DNA of 64,000 bases from Struthio camelus (lineage: Eukaryota > Chordata > Aves > Struthioniformes > Struthionidae): the NCBI RefSeq assembly GCF_040807025.1, contig NC_090981.1, positions 6,646,501 through 6,710,500 of the forward strand, written 5' to 3'. Each line of letters opens with the position of its first letter. Positions within the stretch are counted from its first letter, which is position 1. The notes below the pieces were generated by a model. That model was not told the DNA's origin. It searched no databases and worked only from the letters and a program-made list of their open reading frames with translations. The position numbers and the translations under genes are program-made. Positions 26,896 to 35,166 of the stretch are shown here, piece after piece.

Positions 26896-26956
26896 GCAGG
26901 GGGGTTGGACTAGATGATCTCAGGAGGTCCCTTCCAACCTCAACCGTTCTGTGATT

Positions 26957-28816
26957 CATTGTTCTTGGATGAAATGGATGCAACTGCAAGTAATCCAAGT
27001 GTCTCTTTATGACTGGAGTTTGGGCACTTGCCCTTCCTATGGCAGTTATAACCAGCATATGGTTTGCAGTGCATGAGAAATATTAGAACTTCAAGGTTAA
27101 ACAGGCATTGGAAAATTGATTTATGTAACACTCTTGAAATTACTAGACCTACTTAAAATTCAGAACTAGGAAAAGTGCATTAATGCTGGATGGCATTTCC
27201 CCTTTCTGTGACATACAATCTTATATGAAGATACACTTAGAATTTTTTTCTGTCTTTTTTTCTTTGTTTTTGATTTGGTTGCTAGTTCCAGGAGAGAGAT
27301 GCATACAAGGGGAGAAACTGTTTTGTCAATTTGACTCTTCTCCTTCTACATGTATATGTGTTTCTTTGTTTTGCATTTGGATAAATGGCTTACAGATTTT
27401 ATTAGGATGCTGTGCATGAATAGGGCTGCTGTTGAACTATAACAACTCCTTTCCTTTCTTTGAGCTCCTTCCTTCTACAAGCTCATTAAAAGACCTTTCC
27501 ACACTACCTTGTCCTCCAAAAAATCGTACCACGTGTGCATGATTACTGTGCTCTACCTTGAAAACTGGAACTTACTGCTAAATATGTAGTCTGCCTGAGT
27601 GGCAAAGATCAATACATTATGTAGCTGGAGGCAGAAGCATGCTGTGACTCACCTTTACAGATGAAGAAATCTGAAACAAATGTACTTTTCTTCTAATGCA
27701 AAGTTGAGGAATCTTCTCAAAGTTTCTGTGTGTGTCTCCTCCAGATAGGATTTGCTCAGGTAGGTCAGTGTAAGTCTGAATAATTGTGAAGTGATCTCAT
27801 GTTTCAAACCTAGGTCTTCCTTCCTCGACTTCCCCCAAAAGCACCCCTCTGCAGCTGGAGGTCCCACTGAAATGAAAATTCAGTGTGAAATTATATTAAA
27901 CTGCAAGGAAGGTTACACAGGTAAAATAAAATGCCCAGAAATTAGGGAGCTTAGGTTCTTGTTGGTGTTATTTGGTCTGTGGCGCACCCTGTCCATTTTG
28001 TGGGAGAGACTACAAATATTTTACATGCACTGAAAATACTGTTCCCAGCCTGTACAAGATGGCAATGTTAATGTTCCTGTAGGGACTGAAACTGCTGCAT
28101 CTCTAGTCTTTTCTTATTTTTAAGAGATTTGTTTTACTTTCCTATGATGGATGCTCTTATGCTTGCATATGCATTAGTCTATCTACCTACCTACATGTAA
28201 ATAAACATACATCTGCATATGAGTGTGTATGTGTGCACATGCAAATGAGTAGGTATTTACTCAGTGCATGTATCAAACATTTGGCTAGTAAATGATATTA
28301 TTTAAAAAAAAATCAGTCTTTAGTCTTAAACTCCTGTTTTTAAAAATTTGTAGCTTAGAAATATGGGAGATGGGGGAAACTGGGACAAACTCCATGCAGG
28401 GACAAATGATTTTCTTGGCTCCCATTTTTTGATGGGGGGGGGGGGGGGGAGAGGATTTGAAGTATTTAAAGATGATGTTTGGTTATGCAAAGCAAGCAAA
28501 ATCCTGTACAGAAAACAATGAATCTGATACAATTTGAAACATAAGTTTGTCTGGCCCTTCAGAGTTTTTTTTTTTTTTTTAACAGAGAAAAAAAAAGTGT
28601 TTCTACATTCAGTTCCTTCCTAACTGCATTTCTGAAGTATGAATGTATACAGATTTTTCATCCAAACTCTATACACCAGTAAATGTAGATATATATTCTG
28701 TATTGAAGTAATCTTGCCCTTTTAGATTCGAAAACTTCAAGCGTACCCCCTCTCCCCCCGCAGAGTTCCAAATTATTATAAGAGTAAATCATACTATTTA
28801 CAATCTCTCTAGTGAA
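26957..28816. other. Intergenic DNA with homopolymer runs
   Basis: No gene recognised. It contains a 16-G run at 28434-28449 and a T run at 28565-28580. Open frames are 80 codons or fewer and look random. Confidence 0.6.
28434..28449. repeat. Poly(G) run, 16 bp
   Basis: Sixteen consecutive G on the + strand. Such runs can form G-quadruplexes and are often mis-sized in assemblies. Confidence 0.85.
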
Positions 28817-28821
28817 ATAGC
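28817..28821 (+). repeat. Target site duplication of ERV-A, left copy (ATAGC)
   Basis: ATAGC directly precedes the 5' LTR and recurs at 32817-32821 directly after the 3' LTR. A shared 5-bp duplication means both LTRs belong to one insertion. Five bases could also match by chance, so confidence is moderate. Confidence 0.6.
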
Positions 28822-29205
28822 TCACAGGCGCCACGCAGGCAAGGGCGGGGCTCCGGATGGCGCAGCCCATCGCAGAGGGGCTCGCTCTGGGGGGCTCCCC
28901 AGGAGTTAACGGACGCCGGGTGCACCACGGCCGGCGCCACCACGCTGCGGGGTCGCTGCAGCCTGGGGGCGCACCCTCCAACGACCCCGTGCTTGACAAG
29001 TCCAGACGAAGGCACCGCAGACCCACACCACAAACATCTCGGCGCCGCGGAGCCATTCCCCGCAGAACGACCCGTTAACGGGCGCATTGTTGCCAGCGGA
29101 GCAGCGCTGCGGCTGAGCACTGGGTCGTCTGTTGACGCGCGCGCTGCTGTTGCCTAGAGCCGCACGGCTTCGGTATAGCTGGGGGCTGGCATGGTGCTGA
29201 CTGGC

Positions 29206-29212
29206 TATAAAA
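29206..29212 (+). promoter_or_regulatory. TATA box of ERV-A 5' LTR
   Basis: TATAAAA within a CpG-rich context, followed by AGTAAGCC as in the 3' LTR, where the box itself reads GATAAAA. It would set transcription start about 25-30 bp downstream on the + strand. Confidence 0.6.
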
Positions 29213-29568
29213 GGGAGTAAGCCGCGTACGCTTGCGTGCACTCGGCCCCACCGTCAGCTGGCCTGCGCACCCGAGCACCCACCCGTCGGCGGGGACGCCC
29301 CTGGTGCCAACGGCGTGGTGAGGCCAAGCCGGGGAAACTAGACCGGAGGGGCGGCCCGTAAGGGGCGAGAGCGGTCGCTGTACCGGGCACCCGTGACCGA
29401 ACTGTAGAGCGCCGATACGTACACGTATCTTCAGTTCCGTCATGTTTCTAGCCTTGCTATGCTTTTAGCTTTGTTGTAACCTCTTATCTCTAACGAGGGC
29501 TCACGCTTGACAAATGCTGCGCTCTCGAGTTCGGTGCAGCTAACCCCGGGAGCCGAAAGGATCCCGGA

Positions 29569-29590
29569 CCCCCCCCCCCCCCCCCCCCCC
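29569..29590 (+). repeat. Poly(C) run, 22 bp, in ERV-A 5' LTR
   Basis: Twenty-two consecutive C just before the conserved GTAGTGGCG end of U5. The 3' LTR has only GCCCC at this point. It arose by slippage after insertion, or is an assembly uncertainty. Confidence 0.85.
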
Positions 29591-29606
29591 GTAGTGGCGC
29601 GTCACA

Positions 29607-30470
29607 CTGTTTGTTTGGGTTTTACAGAGTGATCCTCTGAAGAACAACAACTTGAAAAGAAGCAGCCAGAAATAGTGATAGGAATTGTTGGGCTGAGTAA
29701 CGTGTGGGGGGTTTTTTTTGTTTTTCTTTTTTTCTTCTTACGTGTGTAAGGAACAGAATGAATCCAAGAGCCGGAATAGAAGTAACAGCAAAGGAAGATG
29801 GCATAGGTATACTCATACCAGGCTGATAACCAAGCTTAACAACTATATTCTAGTGTTTGTAAAAATTCATGACCCTAAGTAGGGTGCTAACACCTTCCCT
29901 TGATAAAAGGAAAAGAAAGAAAGAGAAAACGGTAAAATCTATGCATAAGTGTAACAATTGTTGATTCAAGTTAAAGTGTAAAGTTGACTGGTTATTACAG
30001 AGAAGACAGGGAGATATGGAAGAAAAAAAAGGTGACAACTATATTTGAAGCTCCTATGAAGGGGAATATTCCAGCTTGAGGAAGAAAGATAACCATTAAT
30101 AGCAATCTTTCATCTTCAATATGTAACATAGAAAACCAAGTATCCCATTTCAATCTTATAGATAGTGCTATACATATGTTATGTCCATGCATATGTGTGT
30201 ATTTATGAGTATCACTATATAGTTTATGAAAGAAGTTGCACAATGTTGAGAGAGAGAAATTGCTGACAAACTCGCACAAACCCTCCCTTCTGTGAGATCT
30301 GGGCCTAACTACAAGGGCTGAATAGCCTTAAAACTCAACTGCAAACGTTATATTAACCTGGAGAACAAGTTTGCATTACCAGAGAGGTAGATCCTCTCAC
30401 AGGCATAAATCTCGTATGCCACTAACCTTTCTGGCTTGGATGCCTGCCCAAGACCTGTGTTTGTTCTTTT

Positions 30471-30506
<36 letters not shown>

Positions 30507-30690
30507 TTTTTTTTTTTTTTTTTTCTTCTAGACTCATGAATTGCATGTGGACTGACCCTCAGGACTATGCCGAACTGGAGCATCCACAAGGAGTGATTAT
30601 TTCTTATTACTATAGTTTCATTGTTCTTTCTTCTTATGATTATTTGCAAGCCAAGGCTTTAAGGTCACTAGGTGGTGACACCTGACAGGA
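29607..30690 (+). other. ERV-A leader and interior without recognisable gag or pol
   Basis: AT-rich, with no primer binding site-like sequence after the LTR, no gag or pol motif and no long frame. Short open stretches (for example 29640-29755) resemble nothing I can name. It includes a (TTTC)n microsatellite followed by a T run and TTCTTCTAG at about 30522-30531, which has the form of a 3' splice site upstream of env. Either gag-pol was deleted, or this segment derives from a spliced env-type RNA. Confidence 0.5.
30468..30531 (+). repeat. (TTTC)n and poly(T) tract
   Basis: About ten TTTC units followed by about 19 T and then CTTCTAG. It is a simple repeat in a long pyrimidine tract. Translated, it gives a meaningless Phe/Leu/Ser run, so open frames across it are not real. 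Confidence 0.85.
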
Positions 30691-30696
30691 TCAACG

Positions 30697-31302
30697 GTGT
30701 TCCAAAATTCACTTTTGGGGTGCTGTGTTCCCTGTTACCTCTGCCTTAGCATAACCCTTGTACTCCCATTGGAAATAGCATATGGGTTATGGTCCCATAA
30801 TGCTGCTATACAAACCATGCAAGCAGTTGCCAAACAATCCAATCATTCTGATTGCTGGATCTGTGTCCAGGGCCCTAACTATTTGTTACAAGGACTCCCT
30901 TGGTTGGGGATTCCCCTGCCTCATAACACCTCTTGGGTAGGCCTGTGGACAAATACCACCTTTAATTTGACTTTCCCTAGTTCCTCTAACCCCTTGCCTC
31001 GCCCCATTATGATGCCTAAAGGGGGAAGGTATGCCAGGTGTGCATCCCAAAGCAGGAAAGGCAGCGATCTCAGGAAGAATTACACAGTCTTTGTTGGAAA
31101 TTATACTGGATGCAATACCACCATGAATATGGGGTCTCTAGGACCATATTCCAGTTCTCCATGGCCCGTTCCTGAGGGCCAAGGTTGGTTCTGGCTGTGT
31201 AATACCACTGCATATAAGGCACTCCCTGAGGGATGGTGGGGCACCTCCACCCTGCGGGCTTTCATGCATTTGTGTGAGCCTTCGTGCCCTGGCTGGGAGT
31301 AG
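30697..31302 (+). pseudogene. ERV-A env, SU fragment
   Basis: Open for 201 codons but without an ATG at the 5' end (the first codon is GTG). A hydrophobic leader-like stretch lies at residues 13-28. CWIC at 53-56 is the CXXC motif by which gamma-type SU subunits are disulfide-linked to TM. Many Asn-X-Ser/Thr sites follow, as expected of a glycosylated surface protein. The fragment is about half the usual SU length and stops just where the TM sequence begins in another frame, so the SU C-terminus, cleavage site and fusion peptide appear deleted. It could not yield a working envelope. Confidence 0.8.
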
Positions 31303-31848
31303 CTGACCTAGAAAAAGCAATTGTGAATCTCTCCATAACCATAGAAGTGATAGAAAACAGAACCATCGATGTCTTAACACTTTTAAATCAAAATATACAT
31401 AATATTGGTCAAATTGCTGTACAGAATCGCTTTGCACTTGATTATTTGCTCGCCTCTCAAGGAGGAACGCGTGCCTTAATTAATGAAAGTTGCTGTTTTT
31501 ATGTATGTGGATCATTCCCAACAAATCACTACTGATGTGTACCAGATAGCCAGACTCACTAAAGTTTTGCATACCGTCGGGGAGGACCATCCTCTTACCT
31601 TCCCAGACATTGCCTCAGGATTTCATGATGCACGGAACTGGCTGACATCCTGGATACGGAATTTGAGTCGATGGGCCAAACGAGTCTTGTTGCTATTAGG
31701 ATTATTAATTTTAACAGTTGTTTGCGTGCTGCTACAAATGAGCATGCTTTGCTTTCAACATCTATTGATGACAGTGCACAGTCCCCAGTACACTGTGCTT
31801 ACCAAAAAGCCGCCCACTGCGCACCAAGCGGAAGTTACTGGCTCCTGA
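31284..31848 (+). pseudogene. ERV-A env, TM fragment, frameshifted
   Basis: The first frame (31284-31535) holds the TM heptad-repeat region and the immunosuppressive-like segment followed by the disulfide-loop site. There the first Cys of CX6CC is Arg (residue 63) while Cys70-Cys71 remain. A frameshift around 31495-31515 moves the rest into the next frame (31483-31848), which contains a membrane-proximal helix, a transmembrane segment (about residues 68-90 of that piece, Leu/Val rich) and a short cytoplasmic tail ending at 31848. No fusion peptide is present upstream. This is a decayed envelope transmembrane subunit. Confidence 0.82.
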
Positions 31849-31876
31849 AAATGAAAATGTGTGTGTCTGACGGTGT

Positions 31877-31888
31877 CAAGGGGTGGAG
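31877..31888 (+). other. Polypurine tract of ERV-A
   Basis: The purine-rich sequence CAAGGGGTGGAG directly abuts the start of the 3' LTR, where the plus-strand primer of a retrovirus lies. One pyrimidine interrupts it. Confidence 0.65.
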
Positions 31889-32129
31889 TGATAGGTGCCA
31901 CACAGGCAAGCATGGGACTCAGGATGGTGCAGCCCGTAGAAGAGGGGCTTGCTCTGGGGGGCTCCCCAGGAGTTAACAAACCCCAGGTGCACCATGGCCA
32001 GAGCCACCACGCTGTGGGGTTGCCGTAGCCCTCCAGTGACCCCATGAGCACTGAGCAAGCCTAGTCAGCAAAGGGGAAGTGACACCGCAGACTCACATCA
32101 TAAGCATCTAGGTACTGGGGAACTTTGCA

Positions 32130-32265
32130 GTTATCTGTTGAACATCCGTACTGCTATCCATTGATGTGTGTTGAACATCTGTACTGATATCTGTTGATAT
32201 GTGTACTGTTATCTGTTGAACATGCATACTGATATCTGTTGGTATACGTACTGTTATCGACTGAG
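32130..32265 (+). repeat. Degenerate tandem repeat in ERV-A 3' LTR U3
   Basis: Units of about 30-40 bp built around ATCTGTTGA and GTACTG(A/T)TATC, three to four imperfect copies. U3 tandem repeats in retroviral LTRs commonly act as enhancers; here that is only an analogy. Confidence 0.7.
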
Positions 32266-32716
32266 GCCATCTGTTCTATCGTGTAGCTGTGGTCTGGCAT
32301 TGATCGATTGGATAATGAGCTAAGCCCAGGAAGGATAAAAGGAAGTAAGCCACATACCTCTGGTGTGGACTCGGACTCACCGTCAGCTGGCCTGCGGACC
32401 CGACAACCCACCCATCAGCGGGGACGCCCCTGATGCCAACTGCCAGGGAGAACCTGAATCATCTTGGTGCAGCTCGAGCGTGGTGAGAACGGTCCGGGGA
32501 AAACTATACCGGAGGGGTGGCCCATAAGGAGGACAAGGAAAGGGCGAGAGCGGTCATTGCACCGTGCATCCGTGGCTTAACCATAGAGCTCTGATAGGTG
32601 TATTCTATTTTTAGCTCTTTACTATACTTTTTAGCTTTGTTATACTTGCAGATTGTCTGGTGTTAATTGTTTAGTGTTGTCCAGTGTCTGTCATACGTGT
32701 AGAACTGCTTAGCTCT

Positions 32717-32722
32717 AATAAA
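32717..32722 (+). terminator. Poly(A) signal of ERV-A 3' LTR
   Basis: AATAAA in R/U5, about 95 bp before the LTR end. The equivalent site in the 5' LTR is mutated to AACGAG. Confidence 0.65.
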
Positions 32723-32816
32723 TTCTCATATCTGACAAATGCTGCTCTCTCGAGTTCAGTGCAACTAACCCTGGGAGCCGAAAGAATCCCAGATGCCCCT
32801 CTAGTGGCGTGTCACA

Positions 32817-32821
32817 ATAGC
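32817..32821 (+). repeat. Target site duplication of ERV-A, right copy (ATAGC)
   Basis: Matches 28817-28821 exactly and directly follows the CA end of the 3' LTR. Confidence 0.6.
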
Positions 32822-34776
32822 CAAGCTTTTTAAAACCCAATAATTCTGATTCTAGAAATGTATAGACATCAATGGTGAATATAACTGATTCTAGAAATGT
32901 ATAGACATCAGTGGTGAATATAACTGATGTCTGTAAGTTTATTATGTCTAAAAGACTTGACTTTTTTTTCCTATTTGCAAAATTTTCTAGTGATTTCCTC
33001 CCAAATAGCCAATTATTGAAACACAAAAGACCTGACTGAATATTCTAAAGTAAGAGACTGAAAAAGCTGAGGTTACTGTTGTAACGTTATCAAGGTCGGA
33101 ACACATTTCCTGCAAGATATACATGTACATAGTATACATGCATGCTGCATGTTTGTCACGTATTTCCTTTTAGAAAATGCAGGCATTATATAATGTCCAT
33201 CAAGGTTAGATAAAAGATCAGAAATACTTTTCAGATAATGTTTCTAAAAGAACTTATTTTTCCACTCAAAGTACTTTAAGTCTTAAGCTGATCAGGAATT
33301 GTATGTTTAGACATGATTTGGGTACAATTCTTGGTGTGGATGGATTGATGAGACACAAGTTCTAAAAAATTTTATTTGTATGCGCTTGTTCTTTTGTTAT
33401 CTATATGTGCATATAACTTATTTTACATACTATCTATTTCTTTATAGCTAATACGTAAGAGAACTACCCAAAGAAACATCTTAATATCTTGGCAATTTGT
33501 ATGTGTATAGGAGATGCATTCTTTGGTCTCTATATAGTGAATTTGCTTTCTGCCTAAGGTTCATAGGTCAAAATCTCTGTGATTGCATCATTCCTTTATT
33601 TGCTTGTGTTGCTTTGTTTATGATAATGTCCACTGCTATTATGTTGAGAGCCGTGTCTGCCTTTTTTTTTTTTTTGAGTCAGTTTCTACTCTAAAGTAAT
33701 ACTGCAGGAAAAATAGCAAGCATAAATCAGAACATCAAAGTAAGTCCCACCATGCCTACAGTGTACAAATAGCTGTTGATGAGTTTGCAATGCTTACTGA
33801 ACTGAATAAATATAAAAGCTTTTTGTGTGCATTCCTATTTTCAGTCTCAATACAGTGCATTAACCTCCAAATATCAAATTGAATCAGGGGCTCTGCAAAG
33901 AGCTGCCTCCAAAGCAGTTATAATGACACTTCATTACACTATCTAGATCCGAGTTTCAGACAACCCTAACTAGTGCTTTCACAACCTCTCACCTAAAGTC
34001 AGATAATGTACAGCCACCCAAATAAGCGACTGCATTCCCCGGTGAGTGCCTCCAAACCTCTTGAAATGCGAAGTCTGTGGAGGCCCTGAAAACTGAGACT
34101 AAAATTGTTATGAAGAGGCTTTACTGGATGAAAATTTTCCTTGCCAGGCACAAATAAACAGCTCTCAATAGGGTGCTCACCACACAGTGTGTCAGCACAT
34201 ATTATGCAGCCTGGTGCTGAGTGGTTGTGTCAGCTGCCCATTAGACCACACTAAAATAGAATTGCTGGGAGCCTGGAGCATGATATTAGATAAAGTGATG
34301 AAATTTCACTAGATTAAAGAGCCAGGTCAAGGACAGTTACCTCAGGAAATTCCCTTTTTCCTAGAATAGTCTCACAAGTTTGATAAATTTATCCCCTCTT
34401 TCTGCTTATTTTTGATTATCATTCAAATTATATGAATGAGTGCGTTTATACTTTTGCTGGCTTCTGACATATTGGGGGCAATTGGAATTGTAGATTTTAT
34501 TATGTAAAAAAAGGGGAGGAGGCAAAAAGAATTGACTTTGTTCCACATTAAGGGCTCTAGGAAATGTTAGATTGATTTGTTTAGAGTTTGTGTTTCCTTC
34601 CTCTGAGGTGAGAGCAGCCTGGATTTTTGGTTAGGCTCACTGAGAGCTAGTGTAGAGCAGCACCCGAAGGAATAGAAAATTGCTCCCTTTATTCACAGGA
34701 AATGTATGCTGTTGGCCGAAGGATCTGCATCTCTTTTGCTTCTTCACTGGAGTGCTGAGTCCAGAAGGCTGGAGTC
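32822..34776. other. Intergenic DNA with a 39-bp tandem duplication
   Basis: No gene recognised. The only structured element is the short tandem duplication at 32846-32923, close to the ERV-A end. The remainder is AT-rich and looks single-copy. Confidence 0.6.
32846..32923. repeat. 39-bp tandem duplication
   Basis: Two head-to-tail 39-bp units (32846-32884 and 32885-32923) beginning CTGATTCTAG and differing at one base by eye, followed by a partial third unit start. Confidence 0.85.
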
Positions 34777-35166
34777 AGAAAGGCTGAGGGAGCTGGGCCT
34801 GTTCAGCCTGGAGAAGAGAAGGCTCAGGGGGGATCTGCTCAATGCGTACAAGTATCTGAAGGGGGAGTGTCAAGAGGATGGGGCCAGACTCTTCTCAGTG
34901 GTGCCCAGGGACAGGACGAGAGGCAACGGGCACGAACTGAAACACAGGAAGGTCCATCTGAACATGAGGAAAAACTTCTTTCCTGTGAGGGTGACAGAGC
35001 ATTGGAACAGGTTGCCCAGAGAGGTAGTGGAGTCTCCTTCCCTGGAGATATTCAAAACCCGTCTGGACGCAATCCTGGGCAATGTGCTCTAGAGGACCCT
35101 GCTTGAGCAGGGAGGTTGGACTAGATGATCTCCAGAGGTCCCTTCCAACCTCAACCATTCTGTGAA
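34777..35166 (+). mobile_element. CR1 LINE copy 4, 3' fragment
   Basis: A 5'-truncated CR1 of about 390 bp holding the last part of ORF2 and the 3' UTR. The ORF2 C-terminus is open with few changes and ends at the expected stop at 35090-35092. The 3' UTR hairpin is present and the element ends with one ATTCTGTG octamer. The 5' boundary is uncertain by about 10 bp. The intact frame suggests a fairly young insertion or a slowly changing segment. Confidence 0.92.

Larger units (their letters stand above)
22965..26956 (+). mobile_element. CR1 LINE copy 3, long 5' UTR and internal deletion
   Basis: This copy has about 440 bp of 5' UTR, ORF1, ORF2 and the CR1 3' end (hairpin and ATTCTGTG). The 5' UTR begins with a CAG-rich segment nearly identical to the start of copy 1, and a diverged version of the same segment recurs about 345 bp later, just before ORF1. 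Both ORFs carry several frameshifts and stops. At about 26826 the RT C-terminal part jumps to sequence matching about 5096 of copy 1, a deletion of roughly 520 bp. Copy 3 shares several diagnostic RT substitutions with copy 2. Confidence 0.94.
28822..29606 (+). repeat. ERV-A 5' LTR, CpG-rich
   Basis: It starts TCACAGG where the 3' LTR has TGATAGG, and ends GTCACA. It aligns with 31889-32816 without gaps over the first 18 bases and again over U5. It is rich in CpG (many across 28830-29400), in strong contrast to the rest of the window. It carries TATAAAA at 29206-29212. The AATAAA of the 3' LTR reads AACGAG here (29492-29497). Compared with the 3' LTR it lacks a tandem-repeat block in U3 and about 35 bp near 32440-32480, but has a 22-C run near its end. 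Confidence 0.9.
28822..32816 (+). mobile_element. Endogenous retrovirus ERV-A, env remnant between two diverged LTRs
   Basis: The two ends align as direct repeats (785 and 928 bp) and the interior is about 2.3 kb. Downstream of the interior, a purine-rich tract abuts the second LTR. The interior encodes only env fragments; no gag, protease, RT or integrase motif was found in any frame. No primer binding site is visible after the 5' LTR. The Env has a CWIC motif in SU and a CX6CC-like site in TM, the gamma-type arrangement. The 5-bp target duplication would fit class III or spuma-like integrases, but class cannot be fixed without pol. The LTRs differ at many sites, so the insertion is old or one LTR has been altered since. 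Confidence 0.9.
31889..32816 (+). repeat. ERV-A 3' LTR, CpG-depleted
   Basis: TG start (TGATAGG) and CA end (GTCACA). At many places where the 5' LTR has CG this copy has TG or CA. U3 contains a tandem-repeat block at about 32130-32265 that is absent from the 5' LTR. The TATA box is changed to GATAAAA (32334-32340). AATAAA is intact at 32717-32722. The end is followed by ATAGC, matching the left target duplication. Confidence 0.9.

Noticed and set aside
28857-29443. Several 60-120-codon frames on both strands of the ERV-A 5' LTR
   Set aside because: High GC content removes stop codons in all frames; the LTR alignment explains the sequence.
30371-30685. 104-codon frame with long Phe/Ser runs
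   Set aside because: It is created by the (TTTC)n and poly(T) tract; low-complexity translation.
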